NCBI GenBank assembly: GCA_030159075.1
Contig: BROG01000004.1
Span: forward strand, 2,103,501-2,167,500
Direction of reading: 5' to 3'
Length of the DNA: 64,000 bases
Source of the DNA: Atrina japonica
Taxonomy: Eukaryota > Mollusca > Bivalvia > Pterioida > Pinnidae
This document shows, piece by piece, positions 1 to 11,537 of the stretch. Both the position numbers and the translations under genes were made by a program. How positions within the stretch are numbered: the stretch's first letter is position 1; each line of letters begins with the position of its first letter. The notes under the pieces were generated by a model that made no database searches, had not been told where the DNA came from, and was given only the letters and a program-made list of their open reading frames with translations.

Positions 1-300
<300 letters not shown>

Positions 301-474
301 CTAAGCCATTCATCACACCATCGGCATTCCATTGAACACCTAATATGTCTAGATTATATAACAGAAAAAACAAGGCATCTACAAACTCTCCAGATTCGAT
401 CTTTCTATAGCATCGACCGACCGGCTAACAAAGCATTCACTAACATGAATGTTTCGATAGCGGTGTTTGGGGTT

Positions 475-680
475 ACGTACTTGGGGACTCGGTCGTAGGG
501 ATACAGATCAAAAGTATAACCCAATGTAAATATCATTAACGACACCAAAGCTACAGTTTTACAATACTGGCCAAAACAAATAATCAAGGCCATCGTTTCT
601 GTCAATAAGACTTCAACAGTTGAGCTCAAATTTAATGTAAATCATTATGGGCATTTCCGAATGATGGCAATAAAATATGA
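475..680 (-). repeat. dispersed repeat B, copy 1
   Basis: Shares long stretches with 13880-14290 and 33735-34140, including a 'TTACAA' block, the word 'ATCGTTTCT' and the following 'GACTTCA...TTGAG'. On the minus strand this copy and the 14.1-kb copy both read as a hydrophobic peptide with the pattern LL-(T/I)-ET-(M/I)-AL-x-IC. It may therefore descend from a coding sequence with a membrane segment. The family is not recognised. Confidence 0.6.
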
Positions 681-884
681 TGACAGAAAAATAACAGAAA
701 AAAATGAATGTAAAATTGTTGTGGCCTGTTGTTGGACAGATATTAATTTATTTGTATCAATACTACATTTCACCAAATATATGCACAATTTGTGGTAATA
801 TGAGTCACTACCATAGCCTCTCAGGGTAGTATCGATGTAGATATATCATTCCTTATAAATGTAGGTCATATCTATATTAATATT
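681..884. other. unique AT-rich sequence
   Basis: No supported feature. Confidence 0.4.
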
Positions 885-1045
885 GACAAGTCCAGGGAAA
901 AAGTTTGAAAATCCAAGTAAAGGGTTGGAAAAACGAGAAAAAAGTTGGAAATTCCAAAAACAAAGTTGGTAAAGCCAACTTTAAAGTTGGAAATTCCAAG
1001 AAAAAAATGGAAAAGCCAACTTTAAAGTTGTCAAAACGAGAAATA
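885..1045. repeat. short palindromic tandem repeat (AAGTTGGAAATTCCAA-like)
   Basis: About six imperfect units of roughly 20-27 bp built on the dyad AAGTTGGAAATTCCAA and variants such as AAAGTTGGTAAAGCCAACTT. Each unit can fold on itself. Confidence 0.7.
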
Positions 1046-1234
1046 AAAACATTAAGGTGTCCCTAATACGCTTCCGTAGATAACATTCTATACTGACATT
1101 TGTTTTACGATTTTGTTGAAAGATACTTCAGATTGTAATAGATAGTTTGTGACAATTATGTCACAAATATTTGATCGTTTGTCAATTCTGGGTCTACTTT
1201 GACTGGCATATATGCTACGACAATGTTTGAATTG

Positions 1235-1480
1235 AATGGCGTTTAACGGCAAACTCAGCAACTTTTTGTTTTATGAAGACGGTCAATTTTAATTGGTGGA
1301 GGAGAGAATCAGATTACAATGTACCTGGGGAGAGACCACCGACCTTCCGCAAGTAAACTGACAAACTTTCTCACAAAAATCAACTAAGGTTCCAGCGGGA
1401 CTTGAACATGCGCCGACCAGAAGTGAGAGACTTCATGGTTCAAACCACGATGCTCTAACCACTCGACCATGAGGTCCCAA
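1235..1480 (-). mobile_element. tRNA-derived SINE, family 1 (near full length)
   Basis: On the minus strand it starts with a tRNA-like head: an A-box-like TGGTCGAGTGG and a B-box-like GTTCAAGTCCC. The conserved body follows (GGAAGGTCGGTGGTCTCTCC) and the AACGCCATT tail. The same body occurs at 15.8, 17.0, 22.4, 37.7, 38.8 and 59.1 kb. SINEs are Pol III-transcribed, non-coding and mobilised by LINE proteins. Confidence 0.8.
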
Positions 1481-1654
1481 CACAATGTTAAAATGACGTT
1501 ATTTATTGTCCCAAACTAAGAATTTGTAGTCATCTGACTTTTTGCTTATCTGATATTTCACGTCACTGAATGTAAAATCACGAACTTAAACTCAAAATGA
1601 ATTGTCCTTAGTGCGAAAGTACAACAAACTCTAGGTCTACTTAGATTAAGAGGA

Positions 1655-2234
1655 ATATCCGGGTTCTGTCAAAAACCAATACAATACGGTCTATTTTCCG
1701 AAAAAAGAGATGCACGGGTACAACATGACTCCATCTATTATTGTAGATCTAACATGAATGTGTCGAAAACAAGTCTGTTACTTCTGTTTTGATCAATTTA
1801 GGATCGTTGTTTGGGAACATGTGTCTTTTTATCTTGGTGGATTTATAACTCATTACATAAAAAAATAAACTCATCAGATATACAACAAAACAATATATAA
1901 TCAATTACTATACTCATTTTAACCATATTAAATAAATTAAATATATTTACGAATTTAGACCTATACCTTGCTGTCTATACCTTGCTGTTTATAGGTGAAC
2001 CAAGACAAATTGGCACATGTTTACTAACACTAAATTAAATCGTTATTTAGAAACACATGCCTTTTTATCTTGGTGGACCTATAACGCAGTAGACCTATAC
2101 CTTGCTGTTTATAGGTGTACCAAGACAAATTGGCACATGCACATTGGCACACCGTACAAGACAATAATATTTAATCTGTACATCCTATTTTAAGAAATAG
2201 TCCGAATCGATTAGGTTTTGACAGAACTTGGATG
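1655..2234. mobile_element. TIR element (MITE-like), about 580 bp
   Basis: The ends are inverted copies of one another: ATCC..GGTTCTGTCAAAAACC on the left and GGTTTTGACAGAACTTGGAT on the right. Inside, a block of about 100 bp containing CCTATACCTTGCTG and CAAGACAAATTGGCACATG is repeated (1958-2030 and 2093-2145). There is no ORF. A target-site duplication is not clear. Part of it resembles 12840-13060. Confidence 0.55.
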
Positions 2235-3672
2235 TGAATTGGTGGACCTATACTGTACTGACTGAATCTATATATAATCGGCACTGCCGATTTATGTCTT
2301 ATTGCTTTACACTTTTTTTTGTTAGTCAGTTGGTCCCCAAATGCCTGCAGATATTTTGTCTTGTAAAAATATGTAAGATTACATAATGTTCATTCAGCGA
2401 CTACAAAAAGTCTAAAAGATATATTGCCGTGGATTTAACATATCATTGCATATATTGCCAAGACCGATAATTCGATGATTCACGGCAATTGTTATTGCTA
2501 CCGTCCACATAAGAATACAAATGTGTACTCACCCATTATTCGCCTTCAATTTCTTATCACAAATACGACATAAAAACATTTTAAAAACATTTTATTTATA
2601 TAATACGTCAACTATTTCAATATTTTAAAACAAACTAAATAAATCCATTTTGAACGTTTATAGTATCTGTGACTGTTGAGATTACAACACAATGTATTAC
2701 AAAGGGAGTTACCCCCTTAAACGTAACAAAAAAAAAAAACTGAGGCCGTTTTGAAGTATTTTTATGATACATGTCCATACATACAATATGACGATCCTAA
2801 ATTGATCAGTTAGAAGTTAGAACCGTCGATGATAACCTTTTTAAATTCATTTATCAGGCAAGCAAACAATGTAACAACAAATTCGTAGCATAAATGCATA
2901 TCATCATGCCATAATATGAAAACTGTATGAGTAATGTCACTATGCTTGGTCAAAGGGAGACAAATCTTCTACATCATTTCAAGTTATTTTCAGACGTCAA
3001 AGGTGTTTTCAACAAGTTTATACCTACACACACCTGCTGCCACAAAGACAATAGATGAATAAAACCGGAAATGACTACTTCAGATTTTTCAAAATTTCTC
3101 CAATTTATCTTACAACTACTGTGCGCTATGACCATTTTTGTAGCTTTAACTTGCCTCTAGATGTAGAATACATACTGAAACGTCTTAGTAAGGTACAGAT
3201 GCAGCTGAATGACAAACTTCAAATTACTGTTGTCTTGTGTACTTGGTCGATGTTGATAATGCCGCTGCTTTCGTTTGATTTTACGAGTGAATCGACTAGT
3301 CAAAGTCCTCGCCTCTCGTTCCTGTGAGGCAGGGAAAGATGTCTAGAGTACTAGTAAATGTTTCTGTTCTTCTCGAGTAGTCCGTTTTTCCAACAACTTT
3401 TTAAGTGCACTGCACTTGCATAATTCAACGAAGGAATCGAACTTCACATCCTACACCCATTTAGGATAGAAGCAGGGAGCGTTATGTTGAAGATATGGCG
3501 CTTCAACAACTTAACTATTCTTTCTCCGCTTTATATTGAAGTAAGGTGAAATACCACCGATTATGACGGGGGATCACATCCTTTAGTAATAATAACAAAA
3601 CCTTATATGGACCATAACTACAATTAACATGGTAATTTAGTCGTAGAAACTTTTATATGGGATTTGAATCTA
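2235..3672. other. unique AT-rich sequence
   Basis: No repeat family or recognised gene. A 90-codon open frame at 3055-3327 (+) has no motif, no visible codon bias and no recognised homology. I treat it as chance. Confidence 0.4.
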
Positions 3673-4388
3673 GGGGCGAATTTGTTGCAAATAAGCTAGT
3701 TTCGGTTTTAGTTTATGGGTTACAACTAGTTTGCAAACCGGTTATGAAACTAAAACTGGTTTCTTATAGCTAAACAAATGGTTTAAACTAACAAATTGGG
3801 GTACAGAGAGAAGTAACAGTCGCTCTTTTAAATGAGATGTAAAAATAAAGGGGAAAATAATACCACTTAAAGAAAAATATTATTAATCTTATTGCGATAT
3901 TCGTTAACTCTGATTATCATGTTTCCACTTCTTGAATTGTTAGGGTTTAATATGCTTAAAAGCAAAAATCACTCATTATCAATATCCATGTCAAATAAAA
4001 AGGTGAAAACATGATAAACAAAATGACATTCGATAGCTGATCAATTTGGAGACTGAATTGATCAATTCACCGTTTTAATATTGTAAAAGTCTCTCTGTCA
4101 TTATGAGTACAGTTTTACTGCCCAAGTACATAAAATGTTCAGAAGACACATAAAAGGTATCCGATACTACTACTGGTCTATGTTGGGACCGTCATAGCAA
4201 CAAACTTGCACAAACCTACTAAACCACCCAATGAAGCAGTTTCAATGGTTTGATAAACTAGTTTAGGTTTAGGATAAAACAAATGAAAAACCAGTTTTAG
4301 TTCAGAACAAGTTTAAAACTGGTTCATGTAACAAATGGAAAGTTTACTAAACTGGTTCAAAACCAGTTTCTGTAGAACAAATTCGCCC
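3673..4388. mobile_element. TA-flanked MITE (Tc1/mariner-type TSD), 716 bp
   Basis: Left end TA|GGGGCGAATTTGTT and right end AACAAATTCGCCC|TA form a 13-bp perfect TIR flanked by the TA dinucleotide that Tc1/mariner transposases duplicate. The sub-terminal DNA is rich in AAACTGGTTT/AAACCAGTTT words in both orientations. The element is non-coding, so any transposase would act in trans. Confidence 0.75.
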
Positions 4389-4504
4389 TAAATTAACATT
4401 TATGTCAAGTGATTTGTTTGTTCAAATAAAAAAAATGGCGTTTTATGTTAACATTTTGAAAAATTTACTGTCGGTAAAGTGATCTTGTTTGCAATTACAC
4501 TGTT

Positions 4505-4745
4505 TCACAAAGTCATAGTGATTGTTGATTCGTCTTAACCAATCGGAAGAGGGTTTATTCCTCGCCTATTTTATTCGCGAATTTGTTTTTGGACTCACGA
4601 CGGGTGTGACCAGTCGACAGGGTATGATTACTCCTCCATGTCACCTGATCTCACCTCTGGATTTTCATAGGTCCGCATTTTCCCAGTGTTCAGCAAATTT
4701 GTATGTTATCTCCTGATCCTCATTAAAATTAATACTTCGATATCT
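4505..4745 (+). repeat. dispersed repeat A, copy 1
   Basis: Contains the diagnostic run GGACTCACGACGGGTGTGAC, then CAGTCGACAGGG, CTCCTCCATG, CACCTGATC and CACCTCTGG. It matches copies at 17.4, 23.2, 23.9, 24.4 and 31.3 kb. From memory it resembles a very abundant bivalve interspersed repeat; this was not checked. Confidence 0.7.
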
Positions 4746-4904
4746 GTGATTTAAATACATGTTCTTTTGTTTTGACCTGTTTTGCATAATTGTGGCTGTG
4801 GTGTATGGTTATGATACATTGAATAAAAAAAATTAACGTTTGGAATAACAAAGTGTACAACCTCTTTTCATCTTAGACTGTTCGTTGTGAGATCTTGTAT
4901 CAAC

Positions 4905-5048
4905 TATGAAAATATAGTGTCACACAGGTAAATGATAATGCCTTGCTCTAATTCCGCGCACTACTGTGACTATATTGTTTTGTGTCGTAACTTAGCCTGA
5001 CACCCCTTTATCAATAAATTTAGACTCATTTTGTTTGTGTATTAAGTC
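4905..5048. repeat. direct repeat, copy 1 of a 140-bp pair
   Basis: Nearly identical to 6422-6556: GTGTCACA, GATAATGCCTTGCTCTAATT, ACTACTGTGACTATATTG, ATCAATAAATTTAGACTCA. The two copies lie 1.5 kb apart in the same orientation. Confidence 0.8.
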
Positions 5049-6421
5049 ACAAATATAGAACAAGTAAAACATAATATAATTAGATATAATATTCTGAATG
5101 TAGGGCAAATTCTTAATACAATTATTTTAATGTTAAAAATTATGAAAGTTGCGTATTCCGTGGTAGTTAAATTGTCCCTTTATATTTAAGGGATTCCACA
5201 TTGTGTAAAATCGAGCTTTCTTCGTTTACTCAAATTAATATAGTGTAAAGCCTTAACAGAAAAAAAACTTTGTAAAAGTATATTTTACCGTTAATATTTT
5301 ACAGTTGTCAACAGTTGTCAACCTATATCATCTGCAGAAATAGAAAGACCAGTCTTTTTTTTTCTTGTTTGTTTCTATATAATTTATTTCAAAACATAAG
5401 TGTGTTTACAATGTGAGTTTTGAATATCATTTCTTGACATTTACACAATCATAGTAAACGTTTAATTTATTTATTTTATTGACGATAATTAAAGGGGATT
5501 GGACACAACTGAGAGATATCCTCTCCCAGTAAACATTTCAAAACGACTAACAATTTTCAAAAGTCCAACAGAAAGAGAAAAATATGGAATATTTTCATGA
5601 AAAAATCTTCGTGCATTCTCATTGGAGTCTTCAATGTGATTTACAAGTAAATATTGCATAATGTGTTTAAAGTGATCAAATATGTACTTTAGTGACATTC
5701 TTTACATTTACCGCTTGATGAAACCGACGAAGCAGAAATCGCAGTTACGAAAATCGACGAAAAGTCAAGGATAAAAAAAAATTGGAAATTAAGTCATTCA
5801 GTATCATGATATTTTGTTAAATATAGAAATAGATTGCTTTTAACTGATATCTACGCAGTAGTAGTTACGAAATAATCCAATTACTGAAAAAATATATATA
5901 TGAGCGCTCGTGTGTGTATGTGAGTGTATAGTTCATTTTTGTGATATTTATACGTTTAATAAAGATATCAGCGCGAATCATATGCACGATTCCCCACACG
6001 TGTATTTTGATCACTGATGTTGTAAGTAAAGCAATAATTGTACATATCATGTGTTAATACGATTGTTGTTGCTTTGTGTACTGATATTTACGGTGCCAAA
6101 ATTATGTGGTTCCAAGTTATTTCCCAGGTACCCATCCTTTTTGCACCCAAAAGCGAGAAAAGGGTGAAAAAAGAGAAAAAATAACAAAATAAGGGATACA
6201 GTTGTCCACTTAATAAAAAAAGAATATGCAGTTTACAAAATTGGTGAAAAATACAGAATGAATTAATTAATGTTTTGTATTATTTATTAATTCACAAAAT
6301 CAAATATCACGTGGTGAGAACTTTGGTATTATATGAATAATATTCAAAATAAAAATATGTATATTCATAATGTGGTACATGGAAGTTCTGTGATACAAAC
6401 TAACGTAAGACTTTATTCTCA
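5049..6421. other. unique DNA between the 140-bp direct repeats
   Basis: AT-rich, with no recognised gene. If the flanking repeats were terminal repeats this would be the body of an element, but I see no coding capacity, primer-binding site or polypurine tract. Confidence 0.4.
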
Positions 6422-6556
6422 AAGTGTCACATGGGTATATGATAATGCCTTGCTCTAATTCCGTGCACTACTGTGACTATATTGTTTTGTGTGTCGTAAT
6501 TTAGCCTGACACCCTTTATCAATAAATTTAGACTCACTTTGGCTGTGTATTATGTC
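6422..6556. repeat. direct repeat, copy 2 of a 140-bp pair
   Basis: Second copy of the 4905-5048 sequence, with a few substitutions and a GTGTGTCG variant. Confidence 0.8.
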
Positions 6557-6597
6557 ACGTATGAAACGCAAGAAAAGGGGATGATATCGAAATCAAA

Positions 6598-6598
6598 A

Positions 6599-6637
<39 letters not shown>

Positions 6638-6728
6638 TAGATAAATAGATAGATAGATAGACAGATCAATAGACATATCCACAGATCGACAGATAGATAC
6701 ACATCGACAGATAGATAGAAAAATCCAC

Positions 6729-6764
<36 letters not shown>

Positions 6765-6791
6765 GGATAGACAGTAGATAGATAGATAGAC

Positions 6792-6822
<31 letters not shown>

Positions 6823-6846
6823 GAGATAGACAGATAGATAGATAGA
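6598..6846. repeat. (GATA)n compound microsatellite
   Basis: About 250 bp of TAGA/GATA tetranucleotides interrupted by CAGA and GACA variants. Confidence 0.95.
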
Positions 6847-7317
6847 TGTAAATGACTGTCTAAGGTTAAATACCTAGAAGAATTAATTGTTCAATGTAGA
6901 TAGTTTCGTAAGGAACATTTGATGATATCCATTCAAATTTTCCAATTTTAGAAATAAGTTTATAGTGTGATTAGCGTGTAATAAAACTTGTTTTCGATGT
7001 TGTATATTTCATTAACAACTTTTACTTGCAAAGTTCAATGGACTCTATACACTTATGTGTTTATAAATTTTCATCAGCCATGCTGATTTCGATTTCCTAT
7101 CGTCTCAACTAAAATGCCCTTAATGATTATGTTTCTTTAATATTTTTTGTGTTTTAACGTTCGAGTATTTTCATTTTACTTTTTTAATTAATGATGTAAA
7201 CACGTATACGAGAAATAATGTATATCTGTCTCGGAGAGTATCAAATGCATGAGTCAAAAGTTCGAATCAAAGCTTAATAATGACAACGAATGATGTTTGA
7301 TATGGTCATAATGGCTT
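6847..7317. other. unique AT-rich sequence
   Basis: No supported feature. Confidence 0.4.
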
Positions 7318-7486
7318 ACCGTGAAACTTGTATATCAAGACCACCTTAGGGACACAACAAAACCAGTCTTTATAGGGAGGTGGTCTGTATATATTTGTTG
7401 ATCTGCACACAAATGGTACTGTTGGGGAGTCTTTGTGACCAGGGGGTCTTTATACACAGGTAGTCGCTAAAGCAGGTTTACTGTAT
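7318..7486. mobile_element. short TIR element, 'GACCACCT' type
   Basis: The left end ACCGTGAAACTTG..AAGACCACCT and the right end AGGTAGTCGCTAAAGCAGGTTTACTGTA are imperfect inverted copies. It belongs to, or resembles, the elements at 9.9, 44.4 and 45.6 kb. Confidence 0.5.
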
Positions 7487-7990
7487 TTTTCTTTTTATTG
7501 TGTTTCGTCTTTTTTCATAGATTTCTTACGTCATTCCACGATTTTATATGGAAACATTGACTGGTATAGGTGGCGTGCCATAAATTTTGACCTGTCGTGA
7601 CACATGACCTCGGTTTTAAGTCGAATCGGAAAAACTCAAGACTTGACCTGCACATTTTTGCATGTTTAAGGTAAACAACTGAAAATAATGTAAACACTTG
7701 CTCAATTAAAAACTTCATAAATAATGAACATAAGTACATACATCTGTACAGTCAAAATGACAACGTGAAAATTGAGCTTGACTACTGAGCAAGTCCGGTG
7801 ACCTAGGCTGGAGGTGTTAAGCAGGCTTAAGCATCATTTACATTATACTCACACATGGTGTCAAAACAGTCATATCAAAATAGAGTGAATAACTCTAGGT
7901 AGCAGTTGGTATGGACGGTTCAACATTATAGGGAATATCAGAATAAGTAAACGACTTAAGCAAATGTTTCTTCATTTCTTGTATATATAC
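7487..7990. other. unique sequence
   Basis: A 74-codon minus-strand frame at 7515-7739 has no recognisable motif. Nothing else supported. Confidence 0.4.
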
Positions 7991-7994
7991 AAAA

Positions 7995-8312
7995 TTAATT
8001 TGGCTCAGTCGGTAACGCCCTCGACTCTTGAGTTCGAGTCCACTCGGTGACAGGTTTGATTTCCTGTCCTTCGGATGAGACAGTAAAAACAGAGGTCCCG
8101 TGTCACAGTAGGTGTCGACACGTTAAAGAACCCTCACTGTCCAATGGCCGTACGTGCCGAGCATAGGCCAAACTTCCATTTGAGAGAACCCTCACTGTCC
8201 AATGGCCGTACGTGCCGAGCATAGGCCAAGTTTTGAAGTCCTTCACCGGCATTGGTGACGTCTCCATTTGAGAGAAAGATTCTTGAGTGTGACGTTAAAC
8301 AACAATACAACT
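7995..8312 (+). mobile_element. tRNA-derived SINE, family 2 (V-SINE/RUDI-like), with internal duplication
   Basis: The tRNA-like head has A box TGGCTCAGTCGG and B box GTTCGAGTCC. The body has CCTTCGGATGAGACAG, GGTCCCGTGTCACAG and TTCACCGGCATTGGTGACG, and the 3' end is GTGACGTTAAACAACAATAC. This body is widespread in bivalve genomes (from memory). A block of about 50 bp (AACCCTCACTGTCCAATGGC...GAGCATAGGCCAA) is present twice in tandem. Confidence 0.8.
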
Positions 8313-9946
8313 ATTAAAATGGCACAATTGCAAAAGATAAAGCTTACAAATGTTTTCTGATCTTTCACTTGAAAATCTTTGTCACGAAAATTCATCATTT
8401 CCCAACAACTTTTACATAAACTTAATATTTCATTCAAAAGTCTATTTGCGTCAAGGGGTCCGAGGAAAATCAGAAAGGATTGTTGTTTCATCAATATACC
8501 ACCGTTTGATGATCCAAATGCATTTAAATAAATGACTATTTTGTCTGTGTGTGTGCAATTCCATTTAAAGATTTAGTTTCCATTGGGATTTGGGTATTTA
8601 ATTCTGATGTCAGACAGTTTCATTTGTTAATATACAACCATGCAACACTATCTTGGGGTTAGTAAGCTGCCATCTGAAGAAACGCATATCACTGAAACTA
8701 CAACACTGCAAGTTTTGATGAATTTAGATTGCAAGTACCTGCTGTCCACCAGAATGATACCCATGTACCGTATTGTTATACTACAAATCAACATGTCTTT
8801 CAAGGAAAACTGACGAATGCAGGCTTTACCTTCATTGCCATCAGTAGCTGTTAAGATTATTTTCATTACATGTTAATTGTCACAAATTACTAGATAGTGA
8901 AGTCAAATATTTATTTTCGCATAAATGTATGTTTTTGTGAGTTATTTGTTGTGTTGAATATTGCCACACCAAATTAAAACAATTTAAGTAATTAAATAAC
9001 ATATAGTTAGACATTTAACTGCATGATATTCGACTCTTGAGTTCTCTTTTATCAGCATGAGACTCAATTTTGGTATGCTGTTATTAAAACCATGCAAAAC
9101 AGTTTAAAAAAGCATGTATACAAAATTTATTTTTCAAGTAAGTGACCTTGTCTTGCAATTTATTTTGGTACTTTAGTTTTGAATATGAAACGACATTTTC
9201 TTTCAAAAAATACATGTCATTGACAATCTTGATTTTCAAAAGAAAAGAAATAGATTTGTTTTGCATTAGTGGCAATATCCTAACAGTCAAAACAAGGATT
9301 TGAAATTCTAATTTGGATTTGGGGAGGAATAGCATTGAAGGTTTCATGTCTAAATAATTTCGGCCTGTCATTGAAAATCCTCCCACGTTTTTGTCAATAA
9401 TTTTGTAAATTTATTTTTATAGAATATTTGCCTTGTCTCCTCGTTATGCACCGAGGTTTAACCTTTGGGCGATTAAGCATTGACCGTTGTAATAAATCAT
9501 CCATACAATTCTTACTGACCGTATCATGTTGGTGTTACGCACTGTTTGTGAATTTTTATTTTTATTTAGGAGCTATGAAAACTATCAAAAAGAACCATTT
9601 TTCTATTAACTACCAATCTTAAACTAATCATATTTTTCTACGTTTTCTCATTAAACTGATAATTTGGAACAAAACAAAAGTATTGTCTTGTCTACTAAAA
9701 TTTCTAAACTTAAGCATTGAATTGCTTTTCTGGGTTGGATTCAATTATATATCTTTAATGCTACCCTTTTATCGATTTCCATGAAATTTTACTTTCGATC
9801 TTTTTCTATCATATAAAGTCTCAATTAAGTAATACAATAGTATTCAGTACATTGTTTTAAACTAAACGTTGCCTTCCAGTTACGACACCTGTGGTGAAAA
9901 CTCTTAAATATCTATGTCTCTCTGTAAGCTTCTTATATCAACTACA
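8313..9946. other. unique AT-rich sequence
   Basis: Several 60-100 codon frames on both strands; none carries a recognisable motif. Nothing else supported. Confidence 0.4.
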
Positions 9947-10064
9947 GTAGAACCTCGCTATCATGACCATGTGACTGACTTATTAATTTAAGGTTTGTAC
10001 TACATGTTGACTGCCTGAAATACGAGATGGTCTTTTAAGCGAGGTAATCTCTATTTTCTACTTG
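9947..10064. mobile_element. short TIR element, 'ACCTCGCTATYA' family
   Basis: The left end GTAGAACCTCGCTATCATGACC and the right end GGTCTTTTAAGCGAGGTAATCTC are inverted copies. Related to 44427-44612 and 45603-45772. Confidence 0.55.
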
Positions 10065-10640
10065 CGCACCTTGGTAGGGTACACATATAAATACCCATTT
10101 AATAAATCTCTGGTTGGAAAAAAATGTTTAACACTTTTTTATCTCACTTGTTTGGGATTTTTTATTTGCTGGGTGCTCTTTTAGAGTGATATCCCTTTTA
10201 AAGCCACGCTACCCTTGTTATGAATTTGCCCTTGCAAATCCGTTGGTCGGAAGTTGGTTAAACGTGGTGGTTTCTTAATTGGAGGTAGTCTTAAGACGGA
10301 TTTTCACTATGTCGAATTCCAGGGTTTTCAGTTTGCTATAAATCAGTGAAATTATGTTTAAATCAAAGCAGATACATTTAGGCAAACAAATGTTGACAAC
10401 ACAGATAAAAATTAGTGAAAGAACACTTCTAAGCAGTTTGAACATGAATAAATATATATTTCCATAGAATTCTTTCCTGATCAATGTCCTACCTTTTTTC
10501 TGCATCTTTATTTCATCTGCGGTGTAAACTTTTGGTACCTCAATCGAACTTTATAACCGAGGATAGTTTTTACTTATTTCTTTATATTTCATTTGTTTTT
10601 ATTTATTTATCTATTTGTGTATATATTTGTATATCTATCT
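10065..10640. other. unique AT-rich sequence
   Basis: No supported feature. It ends in ATCT repeats leading into the TA microsatellite. Confidence 0.4.
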
Positions 10641-10645
10641 ATCTA

Positions 10646-10735
<90 letters not shown>
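10641..10735. repeat. (TA)n microsatellite
   Basis: About 85 bp of perfect TA repeats. Confidence 0.97.
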
Positions 10736-10737
<2 letters not shown>

Positions 10738-11365
10738 TTATTTTTTATCCGTCTTCAAAGACAACTTGCATAATATTATCGTGTGATAGGTACAGTGACT
10801 TGTCAAAAGCTTACTCGCGTTAATTCCCTTAATAACTAAACCATGATTATTACTGTTCATATTTCCCTTTTTAGACCGTTTAACGTAATTATTCGCCACG
10901 AGCATACATCAATACACTTCAGCGCTCTCCGATACAAATTGGTTTTCCTGCTCTGATAGCTAGCCGTTCCAATTGTAACATCGTTTCAAACTTATCTTTA
11001 TGTTAAATCTAGTAGCGAGGTCGATCCCGGACAATGTCCTGAGCTAACATTTTTATATCGATTTTCAAAACGGAGATGCTATTGAGATGACTTGCACCCA
11101 GTTCAGAATTACCATAGAAATATGCGGGAATTAGAACGTGCAAGATAATGAGAAAAGCGAATCGCTGTAAATCTATTGATGTGAGCAAAGCGACAAAAAA
11201 AACCTTTCTGAACAGAACGAAGTCACAGAGGCCATTAAAGTGAAAACAAACTTATGACTGATGAAGAGTGATAAAAGAGAAGAAATGATGATACATACAT
11301 GGAGGGTTGAAAAATTGTATCAAATTATATGAAATTGTAAAATTATAAAATAACAAAATATTTTA
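10736..11365. other. unique sequence
   Basis: Slightly higher GC than its surroundings around 10.9-11.1 kb. No gene recognised. Confidence 0.4.
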
Positions 11366-11537
11366 AGTTAGATAAATAGATAGATGGGTGGACGGACGGA
11401 TGGACAGACAGACAAACAGATAGATAGATAGATAGATAGATAGAGATACATACATACATACATACATTCATTCATATATTCATACATTCATACATACATA
11501 CATTCATACATACATACATACATACATACATACATAC
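11366..11537. repeat. compound GATA/CATA microsatellite
   Basis: GATA, GACG/GACA and then CATA/CATT tetranucleotide runs. Confidence 0.93.

Noticed and set aside
3055..3327. 90-codon plus-strand frame
   Set aside because: No motif, no homology recognised, no promoter or splice context; length expected by chance.
5049..6421. LTR retrotransposon interior
   Set aside because: No coding capacity, primer-binding site or polypurine tract; the flanking repeats lack TG...CA ends.
8000..8050. Functional tRNA gene
   Set aside because: It has A and B boxes but no full cloverleaf; it continues into a SINE body.
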